Positions 1 through 11,132 of a stretch of 64,000 nt of DNA are shown here, in pieces. The notes below the pieces were generated by a model that worked only from the letters and a program-made list of their open reading frames with translations, was not told the origin of the DNA and did no database searches. Every line of letters starts with the position of its first letter. Position 1 is the stretch's first letter. Origin of the DNA: Cucumis sativus (Eukaryota > Streptophyta > Magnoliopsida > Cucurbitales > Cucurbitaceae). The stretch lies in the NCBI RefSeq assembly GCF_000004075.3, contig NC_026661.2:2790001-2854000 (forward strand), written 5' to 3'. The translations under genes were made by a program, and so were the position numbers.

Positions 1-1359
1 TCTTGAGTTCTTCTATTTTTAAATATGGAGGGTCTAATTATAATAAATTGTTCTTTAAAATAATTTAAAATTTTTAAATATAAGTATAAATGTTGATATA
101 CTTTGTTACAATATTATCATTCATTAATGATAGACGTTAGTAGATATTCATACATGTCTATCAATATTTATGGCTACTTATTAATGACAAATTGAAAAAT
201 CATTTTATAGTTGTAATTATTTTCTAACAATTTTTTCATTTAAAACAATATTAGTAAAAACTGCTTTGATTGATTGAGATGATAAAAAAAGTTGACAACG
301 TATAATAAATATGAACATCGATACCAATGATATGAAATTTAATTTACAACACTATCATCTCTTATATTTTGGTTAAATCTCGCTTTGATGTTCTATCAAC
401 GTGTATATGTAAATGATTTGTATTGACAAAAAAATTAAACTCAACAATTGTTTAAAATTGTTTAGTGTTACACACACATATAATTTATGTAGAGACTAAA
501 ACAACTAATCTAAATATATATAAACTTTAAGATATATCTTCATTCAAAATGTTAAGAGTTGAATCCAAATAATATTCTTCCAACTACTTACGATAACTAC
601 CTAAATTATGTAAGAAAATATAGAGATATTTTGTATGAAACAAATAATTATTATATCACTATAGCTTTATTCATAATTTTATATTGATATTGCATAATCC
701 ATATATGATTAAATTTTAGTACACACCTCCCCAACTTAAGTATAAGTAAAATATTAATTCAATTATTTTACTTAAAATGTTAAAGAGTACTATTAAATTA
801 ATTTTGTATTGGGTTTTAATAATTGAAATCATTTATATGGAGAAGAACGTAAATCGCTATTTGGGCATGAATTGTATATAAGATTTTTTGAATATGGAGA
901 AGCTAAAATTTAGAATACTAAGCGACAAAACGAGAAAAAAAGAAAAACTCCAATTATCCGTACACTTAAAAACCCGCCATTGCTTTGCGAGGAAGGAAGA
1001 AAGAAGAGAGCGAGAAAAAGAAAAAAGAAAAAAGAAAAAAGAAAAAAGAAAACACAAAGCAGCAACAAAAAAGAGGAGAAATAAAACCCCTACGGTGTTC
1101 GTCCAAGCGGTCGGCGTTTTGCTTCGGATAGTTCATGAAGTTCAACTCGTGCAATTTTACAAGCCGTCCAATCTGTTCTATTCTACTGTTTTCTGCGTGT
1201 TTCCTGATTATTATCAAATCTCTATAAACGGATTTCATCGTCTGAACTACTCCAATTTGGTTCCACATCTATTCTTTCTGATTCGTCCTTGCATTTACAA
1301 ACCGGGATTACTGCGACTTCCAATACATACGTCTTCTCTGTTTTTGTTCATGTTCATCC
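1..1359. other. AT-rich left flank and probable 5' UTR of the CCCH gene
   Basis: No gene is supported here. Bases 60-240 have the 'atgatagac...tctatcaat' texture of the short dispersed repeat described at 40819-41068. A purine-rich tract of repeated A6G units lies at about 991-1058. The less AT-rich stretch from about 1080 to 1359 probably belongs to the promoter and leader of the CCCH gene. Overlapping open frames on both strands between 857 and 1376 are low-complexity and look non-coding. Confidence 0.5.
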
Positions 1360-4307
1360 ATGATGGTTGGCCGTAAACTCTTCAAAACAAAGCTATGTGT
1401 TCTCTATCAGAAAGGTTACTGTTCTCGCCCAAGTTGCTCCTTCGCTCACGGAAACGCTGAACTCAGGCGATTTGCTGCTCCTTCTATCGGTAATTTGCCC
1501 CTTATAACTCCACTTTCGTCTCGTCTTCTCTAATTTTGGGCTTTAGGGTTGATGAAATGGAAATTTGCTAATCCTTGTCGTTTATGTCTTTATTCCTCAT
1601 CTCTGATTGGAATTGGTTTTGGTTACGCGTCGTTGATTATTCTTACATTCAACGCGAACAGTGGCATAGTGATGGTATTATGTTTTTGCGTTTTTTTTTC
1701 TTAGTATTGGTGTGATTCAAGGGATCTGAGTTTATTTGCTTGGGAGAGGTATAGACTAATTTTGGACTGATGGTGTTTTTTTCTTCCTTTATGGTCTTCT
1801 TGTTATTATCAATGTTGAGGACTTAATTTATTGCATTTTTTTTCTCCTATTAATCTCTGGTCGTCGTACTCTTTCTTCTTTCTGTCTGTTATTGATTCTT
1901 CCTTATGGTGCATTGTGAGGGAGGGGCCGTGCATCTTTAAAATGGGCTAGCGCTAGACATTAATTACTAGGTTCTTTCGGTTAATCATTGAAACTATTCT
2001 GTCTGCTGTGTATTTATAGCTATACGAACACAATCCCCCTCATCTATGGCTCTGTGGTTTGGTATCTTGTTGCTTGCTATCTTCGATATTTAAATTGGTT
2101 CTGCTCAAGTCGTCACATGAGACTCCACGCCTCTACCAATGGATATTTATTATAGATGGACGTTGAATGATTCCAATAATGCGAGATGTAAAAAATTTCT
2201 CCAAACTTGCATGGTTACCGAAGTGGCTAGTAAAAAATAATAGTCCAGATCAGACGATTTTCATTGGACTGGCAATGGATATGGTGGATTTTTTCTCTAT
2301 TGAGCTGCCCTGTGGTATATCTCTGGAGATGTTTATGGCCCTTGTGCTGCATCAGCTAATCCAGAAAGTACTTGTTGAAGATTATAATTATTTTCCAAAA
2401 TTTATACATCTCCCCCAGTTTTCGTTTAATTATCCCATTACGATCTTCTGGGTTATGCTACCGTTGTTCATGGGGCTTCCTTTTTCTTAGGAGAGGTTCT
2501 TCATTTCTTTATGCCTCCTGAGTATGCCAAAGGACTTCCTCTTGGAGTAATGCAATTTTTATGGGAGTATTGCATGAAGAATCAAATTTGAATCTATATC
2601 ATTGGTCTGTACTTGTATGATTGTGTGGAAACTCAGAGATATCTCCCTTTTGGATCAATGTTACGTGAACTTATTGTTCAGCATGGTCACGGGAGTGAAA
2701 TCCTTCCTTCTATTCTCGATATGAAGGTTATCCCATGGTTTATTGTTGGGCATGGATTTTTCTATATCTTTTCATTATTTCTGTGGATCTTTTGGAACTG
2801 GCATGGCGGCACTCTTACTGTTCCTTATTTTGTTTCTCATCTTTTCCATGTAATGGTAAGATAAGCCTTGTAAGAACTTCATTGATTCATTAATTGCTTT
2901 TTAGAAATAATATGTTGCAGCAACTAACTTGGTAAAATGAATTTTCCCCATCTTTGCAGGTAGAACGGAATATAGAGGAAATGATTTAAGGCATAAGCTT
3001 GACAGCAGGCATTCTCCCCTACAGGAAAGGGATTCTAGAGGGCGACATGTACCTCGTGGTAACGAAGTCACGTGTTTTTCTTTTTGATCTTTCATTGTTT
3101 ACTTTTTTTTATTAAGGAATTGTAGGAAGCTAGGTTCTCAACACACATGCACACTTATGTTTAAAAGAATATATGGACTGCATAATTCTTTTACATGTTA
3201 TAATAGCAAAGTTCTTCCCTGATTTCTTTCATTTTGTAATTGAAATTGCAGAGTATAGCTCATCTTGGTCACTCGAACGGCATAGGTATACTGTCACAAC
3301 TCTTGTATGGTATTCTCAAGTTATTTTTGAATTAGTTCTAGCAAAGGAAGGGTAGGAAGTGATTCTGTGATGGAATTATGTATCAAGGGACAAATTTTTA
3401 TTTGAAGTCCTTGCAAGGTATGTTTATGAGATTTTTCTCACAGGAAAATGGTCATATGATACTGACGACTTTTTTCCTACAAGAGTACTTGTCTATCTGT
3501 TTAATAAGAGATTACTTCCAGTGCCTGATTCTATTATTTCTTAGCCTTACTTCTAGTTTTTAGGTTTGAAGGCCTTATGTGCTGTAATATTTGTATGGCC
3601 CGAGTTCTATATTCTACACCCAGTTATCTTTTCATGAGTACTGGCATAAAAAATTACTTCTTAGAATAGTTTACCGGTGGATACTTTGAAATGGTACACA
3701 CTCTTGTTTCAGTGACCGTAAGAGAAGGAAAAAGGAACATGGGGATGCCTCTCGCGATTATTCTGGAAATTTGAGGATTTTAGATAGGAATGAAGAACAT
3801 GACAGACAAGGGAAAATCTCATCTGTTTCTAGAGACACTCTTGAGGGGCAGGTACAGAAAACACTATTGTTTTCTAACTTAGATCTTCTGTATATTAGAA
3901 ACGGTTACTCCCTGGAAATCTTGGTTGACCATCTTTGAATTACACAGTTAAACAAGATTCAGACAGATATTGAGATGGCTGAGCAACGCAAACACCAAGC
4001 TGAGGTAGTATTTTCTCTTTCTTTTAGTTGCTTTCAACCTCTAATGTTGTGGAGGCAATAGGTAATATATATTTCCTTTTTCCGTTCATGTATCAAGTGG
4101 GGGGATTCCAATTTTTTAAAATTAATCAACTCTTAAAATATTCTCCTTTAAGATAGTGTTTTATCAAATTTTTTACTTGTAAGAGGTTTAAGGTGTTTAG
4201 TCATTGAAACTCTGTGTCATGTTGGTTGGAGTGAGTTGTACTGCCACTAGTCACATTGGCACACATTTTAATGGGGTTTGTTTTCTCTCTCTCTCTCTCT
4301 CTCTCCT

Positions 4308-4342
<35 letters not shown>

Positions 4343-7300
4343 AGTGAAGGCAAATGCCAGACAATATCAATGATGGAACAAAGGAAGAATATATGCTAGC
4401 ACCATAACACCATGGGTGCCTTTGACACAAACACACACACACATATTGTATAATGAAGGCAAATGCCGTGGGGAAATTTACCTTTTTATACAATTTGAAT
4501 GATTAAACAAAGGGAGAATATACCCTAGCACCATGGGTTGCCTTTGACAGCTAAGAATATCTTTCTGCTCAAAATCCATCGCAATCGCATCGCCTTATCA
4601 ATTGACAGTGATTGTTTATCACTAGAAGGGAGATTGAATAAGAAAATAGGTCTAGCAGATGTCTTCCTTAAAATCACATTAATCTAGATTGGATCCAGAA
4701 CTTGGGAAAGAATTACTGTAAATTAATGAGACGATGAAAGGGCAAAATATGATTTAGCACCACTGAAGTTGATTGACAATTAGAGTAACTACCAAACTAG
4801 GGTCAGAAATTGTTGGAGGAAGGCCATAGAAGTTGGAAGCCGTTGAACTTTGTCAACGAGCAACAGAGATACAAATGAAGGGGGTCAAGCATACCATACA
4901 TTCCTAAGCTGAAGTCAAATTCATAAACTGGAAGCTAAGAGTTGGGTGAGATCTGGTTGGAGATCTTAGAATGCAGCATGTATTACAATTTCTTCCAATT
5001 TGATGGCATTTAACCTAGTTGTATTAGCACTAGATTGTCTCAACTTTTTTTAAAAAAAAAAGAGAAAAAAGAAAAAGAAAAAGAAAATTTAATGAATAAA
5101 AACTTCATGAATGCTGTTGCACAAAAGGGGCTGAGGATCATTGAGGCTATTGCAGTAAAACTCATGAATGCTGTCATGGTTCCAACTAGAACTAGCAATG
5201 ATTGGGAGGTTTTGATTCTGCTAAGAGGGGAATAACATTATCATGATTGAAACCGAATACGTCTTAGTGATTGTGATTGGTATGGAAGTGTTTTGATGAC
5301 AAATGGACCAAATGAGGGGTTGAAGGATTTGGACTTTAGGAGCGCAATTTGGGTGGGTAACTAGCTGTAGGGTTCAGACTCCTAACTACAATGAGGGTTA
5401 CTAAATGGTGTTTGGTGTCAGAAATGGTAAGATTTGTGTCTATTTTTCTTTTCCTTTTTTTTAAAAAAAGAAAAATTGAGCAACCCTCAAACTTCCCTAC
5501 CATTTTGGTTGAAGCCTTTTGTGGTGCATGGGCAAGAAGCCAAGAATAATGTGAGTGGAATGAGGTTTATTTAGAATGGATCAGTAAAAAAGAGGTGCAA
5601 CCTGACTGATTTCATTTTTCTAGATTGTCGTGATATTCATCAAATCTTTTGAGGCGAAAGTTTGTTAGGTCAGCCTACCCATGGAGATGCATCGATATAT
5701 ATAAGATAATCAAGAAGATGAAGTTGCTTGGGAAGTCGGACACAGGAGAATTGGGAAGAAAATCATGCACAAGAGGAGGCCAGATGCTGTAATTGACAGG
5801 GTTACTAAGCTAGACTGTGAGCCAAATGTTAAAATCTTGTTAGAAAAAATGGTCTGATTCAATGTTCTTCTGGTGCTTATATTAAGAGTCACAATCCTGT
5901 GTTCATCAACTAGGCAACAAGGCGATGGGTGGTGCTTATATTAAGTGTACTTGTTGGTTAGTTATGGAGTTGTAATAATCAGGAGAAGGCATGGGTTTGT
6001 CAGGTAGGTAGAGATTATGGTAACAGTTTTTAGGAGTGATGTAATTCAAAGTAGAACTAATTTCTCAAATGAATTCTCTGCCAATAATGGCTAAGAGATG
6101 TGGTATTTATTAAGGCTTTGTAAGTTTGTTACAAAGTAGTTATAAGGAAACTGTTTAGGAAACAGTTAAGTATTTAACTGTTTTAACTAACTACAGCTGT
6201 CTTCTACTCTAACTAACTATAGCTTTCTTTTAGCCTCATTCCTATTACATCAAGGAGAGAATTCAGCATCTTGATTGCATACTAAATCTTTGTAGTTACC
6301 TATTTTGCATTCAGGTTGACCTAAAGGTTAAAATTGAAAATTAGAGTAAGTAGTTGATTCCTTAATTCCTCTGAGATGGTTGAAGCTGAATCTCTCTTAC
6401 ATGCGAAAGTGCTTTGTGCTGTCTAATGTCATGTGTATTGTTGGCATTTTGATCGAGCTATGCATTCAAGATAATACATAAATAGATTCTTCCAATGAAA
6501 TGATTCTATGAATATAGATTGAAGATATTAGCAAAATTTTCTGTCTTTGAAGGTCTACATGGACGAGAAAATTCAAGAAGTGGACAGTTTGACTTCTAGA
6601 GTTCAAGAACTAGAATCTCAATTATATAAAGAGAGGCAGGAGTGTAGAAGGTACACGTTGTTGTCATGTTTCGTGCTGAAGGTGGACACCTGCCTCTTAA
6701 TCCTACTTTTGTTGGATCTTTAATATTCAGGATCAAATCAAAAATCAAGAAGTTTGTCAAAGCACATAATCGTCACTCAAGATTACAAGATGAACTGAGT
6801 CGGCAAGTTTACTTGTTCTATTCTTTTGATTGCGTTTTCTAATGGTGATGAATTTCAGGGAATTATGGTCACTCTTCTATGTGTAGGTCGCAAGTCCGCC
6901 TGCAACAGTTGGGGGATCAGCTGGGGTCAGATGTTAATAAAATTGGTGCCAATGAAGAAGACTCAAGTATCAATATTGTGAGCGATGGAGAGGACCCTGG
7001 TTATCATGCATCTGACCCTTTTCATGACCTTCAAAGAGACACTTCTGCAAGCAAAAGGAAGATGCATGATGTTCAAGATATTGCAGAGAACTTAAAACGA
7101 GGTGCCTTTTGAAACTTAGTAATTAATAATTTCTTTATATAGATTTGCAATTTTAAACAATAAATTTATTAGTTTGTCCTCACCCCTAGTAAGCTCTCTT
7201 GTTTATTTCAAGATGTATCAATGCAATCTTCTTGTTTCTTTATGGTGGCGGTGGTGATTCTTTTTTCTTTTTGTGGGGGGTATATTTTAATTACGGTGTT

Positions 7301-8394
7301 CTTCATGTTGGAGCCTTTTTACTTCCGTACTTAATAATATATGTGCGCGTGCTACATTAGCTGATTTAGACAAAGGAAATAAAGAGGCAGTGGGCAGATT
7401 GAGAAGGAACTCTCGGTGGAATGCCCATCCTGCCAAATCAACATATAGCAAAATTAAGATGGTTGGCAATGAAATCAATGATCTGATACCTACAGCAAAT
7501 GAAAGCAGGCAAAGGAGGGGAAGGACATCTAGTAGTGTTTCTTCTGCAGACAAGGTGACTCATATTTTTCTAATTAATTTTATTTGTTTTCACAATTTAC
7601 TATGCGCTGTGTCTTTGAGGCGTGGATGTCTGATTAGTTATGATATATGGAGTGCAAAGTCTATAGGTTATGGCAGTGTGAAGTGTTCTACTACCTGTTT
7701 AATTTGCTTCTTCCATAGTTCTTTAACATTTGTTTCTATCTTTGTCTGGCAAGATCAATTTGAAACCTTCCATACATTACAAATGATATTGATATATACT
7801 ATTGTTCGTTTATGCCCTTAATTCTGAACTCAAATATGCAGGTTAGGGGTCTGGATTCAGGTGTTGCAGTGCCATTAACCAGCATGGCTGGCCATGCAGT
7901 GGATGAGGAAGTTGACATTGACTTGGAAATCAACCATGAAGAGAAAGAACCGAGGGAAAATTCTATGGAGGCTGCATCTGGCAGCCTGCCTTTCCTTCCC
8001 CCTCCACCACCACCTCCAATTCGTGAATTCAGTCATTCAAAGGTTAGCAACTTCTCAAAATTTCACCAACTTTTCGTCAGTTCTCTTGTAAATACTTTAG
8101 GAAAAAAGTGTACCTGTCATTTTTCTCGTTCAATCTATAGATATAACTGAAACTTTTTTTTGCACATCCCAGATCAAATCCAAGTTCTATCTTGAACATG
8201 AAAAAGTTTGAACCAAACCAATATTGAAAGCCACGAGTCATGTTGAATATGTTATAATGTCTCTTTCATCAATCTTTTAACACCTATTGTTTATATCATC
8301 TAACATGAGATTTGGATTGCAGTATGAAGGTGAAGATCAAAATGTAGATGTGGAGGTGGTCGATGAAGAAAAGGAATACATGGACGAAGCTTAA
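1360..8394 (+). CDS. CCCH zinc-finger protein with coiled coil (C3H40-like), 11 exons, 436 aa
   Basis: Probable RNA-binding nuclear protein of the plant C3H40 type; that family assignment is from memory. Exons that join in one frame: 1360-1489, 2960-3058, 3252-3285, 3713-3851, 3948-4004, 6553-6650, 6731-6802, 6887-7101, 7361-7554, 7842-8042, 8323-8394. The first exon gives MMVGRKLFKTKLCVLYQKGY and then a C-X7-C-X4-C-X3-H finger (C13, C21, C26, H30), ending in SFAHGNAELRR. A basic, serine- and arginine-rich stretch follows at about residues 44-130, then a long coiled coil over about 135-215, an acidic segment, and a proline run before REFSHSK near the C terminus. The last exon is strongly acidic and ends EYMDEA. 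The start is the first of two adjacent ATGs (1360, 1363). Intron 7 uses a GC donor. Intron 5 (4005-6552) is unusually long and full of simple repeats. Exon phases agree throughout, so the model is firm; the exact RNA target is unknown. Confidence 0.88.
2092..2134 (+). repeat. 43-bp segment with an exact inverted copy at 9337-9379
   Basis: Bases 2092-2134, inside intron 1 of the CCCH gene, match the reverse complement of 9337-9379 at every position as far as I can read. The core is GCTCAAGTCGTCACATGAGA. The flanks do not match beyond 43 bp. The segment is of normal complexity, so chance is an unlikely explanation. Confidence 0.85.
4286..4340. repeat. Compound (CT)n(CA)n microsatellite
   Basis: A run of CT dinucleotides passes directly into a run of CA dinucleotides within intron 5 of the CCCH gene. 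A shorter CA run recurs at about 4429-4443. This is likely to vary in length between individuals. Confidence 0.9.
4330..4560. repeat. Imperfect tandem duplication of about 110 bp in intron 5
   Basis: The order 'gaaggcaaatgcc', then 'aacaaagg-agaatata', then 'ctagcaccat...gggt-gcctttgaca' occurs twice, first from about 4346 and again from about 4454. Each copy is preceded by a CA run, so the duplication probably arose by slippage or unequal exchange at the microsatellite. Confidence 0.75.
4561..6552. other. Rest of the long intron 5; no gene seen
   Basis: About 2 kb of intron with A-rich runs at about 5047-5090 and 5460-5475 and several short open frames (5035-5235 +, 5710-5892 -) without recognisable domains. 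The texture suggests old inserted DNA, but I could not assign a family. Confidence 0.4.
6803..6886 (+). other. GC-AG intron (intron 7 of the CCCH gene)
   Basis: The exon ends ...GAACTGAGTCG and the intron begins GCAAGTTT, the consensus of the minor GC donor class. It ends TGTGTAG before GTCGCAAGTCC. Joining here gives ...DELSRSQVRLQQLGDQ in one frame. The nearby GT four bases downstream shifts the frame and soon meets a stop, so the GC donor is the one that makes protein. Confidence 0.85.
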
Positions 8395-9025
8395 CATTGG
8401 GTGATGCTGCTGTAGAGGTTAGAACAACTCTTAGTATAGTGAAAGTATTGGTTTACTTAGAGAGTTTCGCAGAATGAGGTTCTTGTTAAACACAATTCTA
8501 CTTTCCAGTTTTATTAGAAATCAGATATCGGCAAACCTTCCCTCGTTCTATTTCTTCTTGGCAGATTTTGATTGCTATCTTTCGAATTATTTTGGCGAAG
8601 CAACACATTGTGCACTGATTTACTTGTTGTTCGTCAGTGAAGGCTACATATATGATTTACAGGTTCAAAGTTTCGAGCATCCAAAATGGATCTACTCAAC
8701 ACAAAAATGAAGACTTTTATTTGAAGAAAAGTTTTAATTTATAAATATACCAACCAATTTTTGAAAATAATAAATAAAATTTTACAATTTATTGGCACAA
8801 ATTTAGAAAATACCTCTAGGGAATGTTTGGCTCATGGATTTGGAATTAGGGGTTCAAATGGACAATTAAATAAAATTTTGGAATTATGAAACCAAACCCA
8901 TGGGTGATAACGTTGCTATCTTTATAAGATTAATTTTGGCCTAGGTACATATTCCTTCCATCGAAAAAACTATTATTTTGGTCGTAGATAAAATCAAGGC
9001 TCAAAATAATAATAAAAAATGTTTT

Positions 9026-10210
9026 TCGCATTTAAGACAATTTTGTTCTCAAACTTAAATGAAGTCACATTATACAAGACTATGTTAGAATCTCTACATT
9101 AAGCTAGCTTTTTTGAAAACAATTCTTTTTCAAATTAGTTTTCTAAAGAGAATTAAAGTTATTTCTTCTCTATCAATTCCATTCGTATTCTCACGTTTCT
9201 ACTTCAAGAAACAAATATGTTATTTAGGAGCTTTAGTCTTAAGCTTCATTTTCATAAAATGGAAGGTTTTGATTTTCTTACTTGATAACTGCATTTCCAC
9301 ACATGAGTTTACAGCCAAATTTTTTATCATTTAATCAGAGGCGTGGAGTCTCATGTGACGACTTGAGCAGAACCAATTTTAATAAACATATTAATTATAA
9401 ATCATAATAATTAAATTGGGTGTTGTATCACATCAATTAATTGTTGGAAAAATATATTGGTTGAGGTTTAGGTTAAAAAACTAAAAAGCTTAACTAAAAT
9501 AAGAAATAATACCAATTTTAAATTTTAACTATTTCTAAAGTATTTTTTTTAAAAAAATAAATGGATAAAAACTGCTCACAACGTACTCGTTTGGATTCAA
9601 ATACAATTAATAACTATATATCATTTTACAAATAAAACAACACAAATAAAGAATTGAATGAAGAAACAAAATAAGGAAAATACTTGAACAAAAACTATGC
9701 AGTCTTAGACATTTAAATCAGCAATTCATTACAGCTTTTTTGTATTTAAATGACAAAAATACAAACCAAATAGTAATGAAATTAATTATGATGTATATTC
9801 TATATAAGGATAATTTGGTGGGCTATTTTAAAGAACATCATATCTATTACTTTAGATAAAAAAAAAATAATAAATGAAAGTATTGCTTTTTTATTAAGTT
9901 AAATTTCTGCATAAACTTAATTCTTGCAAAGAATTTTCGATGTAAAACCAACCATGTAAGCTCATGTGTTGGAATACAGTTAGCCTTCGATTTTATGAAA
10001 ATAAAGCTTAAGACTAAAACTCCTGAACAAATCATACGAATAGAATTGATAGAGAGATAGAAGAAATAACTCTAATTCTTTTTAGAACACTAATTTTAAA
10101 GAGAGTTCGTTTTTCAAAGAGTTTGCTTAATTTATTTCATAGATTCTATGAGTGGGTTCAAGTCTTCGATAATGTGACTTCATTTAAGTTTTAGTTGTCT
10201 CAAATGCAGG
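9026..10210. mobile_element. Fold-back (long inverted repeat) element, non-coding
   Basis: The left arm (about 9026-9320) pairs imperfectly with the reverse complement of the right arm (about 9951-10210). Shared landmarks in order are 'gcattt-agacaa', 'acttaaatgaagtcacatta', 'agagttatttcttct', 'tctatcaatt', 'ttcgtat', 'ttttagtcttaagctt', 'attttcataaaat' and 'cacatgag-ttaca'. The centre (about 9321-9950) is AT-rich and non-coding apart from the 43-bp piece copied from intron 1 of the CCCH gene. I see no transposase and no clear target duplication. It fits an old MITE-like or fold-back DNA element, or an inverted duplication that arose locally. The ends are approximate. Confidence 0.65.
9337..9379 (-). 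repeat. Inverted exact copy of CCCH intron-1 segment 2092-2134
   Basis: See 2092-2134. This copy lies just inside the left arm of the fold-back element, 7.2 kb from its partner and in reverse orientation. Confidence 0.85.
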
Positions 10211-10750
10211 ACAAATCATTTTATCGCATATCTATGTTCGGGACAAATAATTTGTTCTCTTATACGAACACTTCATTTAATTCGCTAATCTGAGCCTTTA
10301 ACCCAAAATTCTTGTATCCTAATTCATCTTACTTCCTCACAACATACATAGACATAAACATTCTAATAATATGAAAATCTGGTATAAATTTTAGCCATAT
10401 ATTTAGGAGATGGTGATGCAATTTTATGTCAACATAAACAAATGGTTCATTATTTGAATCTAAGATACATCATAGATAAACTAACCTATTGAATTTAAGA
10501 TCTATATTTTATAAATATTTTAATTTAATTTTGTTATATTCTTTTGAAAGAAAAATGGTCAAAAAGATAACATTTACAAAATATTTATATTTATAATTTA
10601 TAGAAAAATCAAATGTAGTAATTTTTTTTTTGTCAATTTTTAAGAAAAATCCCTATTTGAAAAAAGCTTTTAAAATCAGAAATATGATTTTATTGATGAG
10701 AGTTGTGAGAGCTCAAAAGAGTATTTTGAAGAAATGTCTATGCGGCCTAT

Positions 10751-10774
10751 CCCCTTTCCCCTTTCCCCTTTCCC
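10751..10774. repeat. Heptamer CCCCTTT repeated three times
   Basis: Three perfect CCCCTTT units followed by CCC. It is a local cytosine-rich island in AT-rich DNA and a simple slippage repeat; no function is apparent. Confidence 0.85.
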
Positions 10775-11132
10775 GATTGTCGCTTACATTCTACAAAGAA
10801 ATAAATAAATAAACCTACAGTGAAATGTTCTCCAATGTACTTATTACAACCCAGAATTAAGAAGGAAAAATGAAGTGGAGAAACGCACGAGAAAGGGTAA
10901 TGGGTCATTCCTAGGGATGGGGACATTGGGGAGGAGAACTCATCTTTGTTGATATCATTCATCCAATTTGCTATTCATAAAGCTATTGAACAAAACCCAG
11001 CATTTATTTTTTCCTGAAAGCTGAAACCGAGTAATCATTTGAAGGAATAATAATAATAATAATAATGCACATAAAATCTAAGAAGAAGAAGACAGAAATT
11101 CTACATGTACACTTTCTGGCGGTCTCTGTCTG

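Larger units (their letters stand above)
8395..11132. other. Gene-free region between the CCCH and PEX22 genes
   Basis: This holds the 3' ends of two convergent genes, the fold-back element at 9026-10210 and a small heptamer repeat at 10751-10774. Open frames at 8474-8710, 9113-9334, 9847-10035, 10630-10812 and 10747-10962 look like chance frames; two of them are the two arms of the fold-back read outward. Confidence 0.5.

Noticed and set aside
857-1376. Open frames on both strands with Lys/Glu/Arg-rich or Phe/Ser-rich products
   Set aside because: They read a low-complexity purine tract in the leader of the CCCH gene; no domain and no codon signal.
2167-2864. Hydrophobic open frames in the plus strand
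   Set aside because: They lie inside intron 1 of the CCCH gene and have no known domain.
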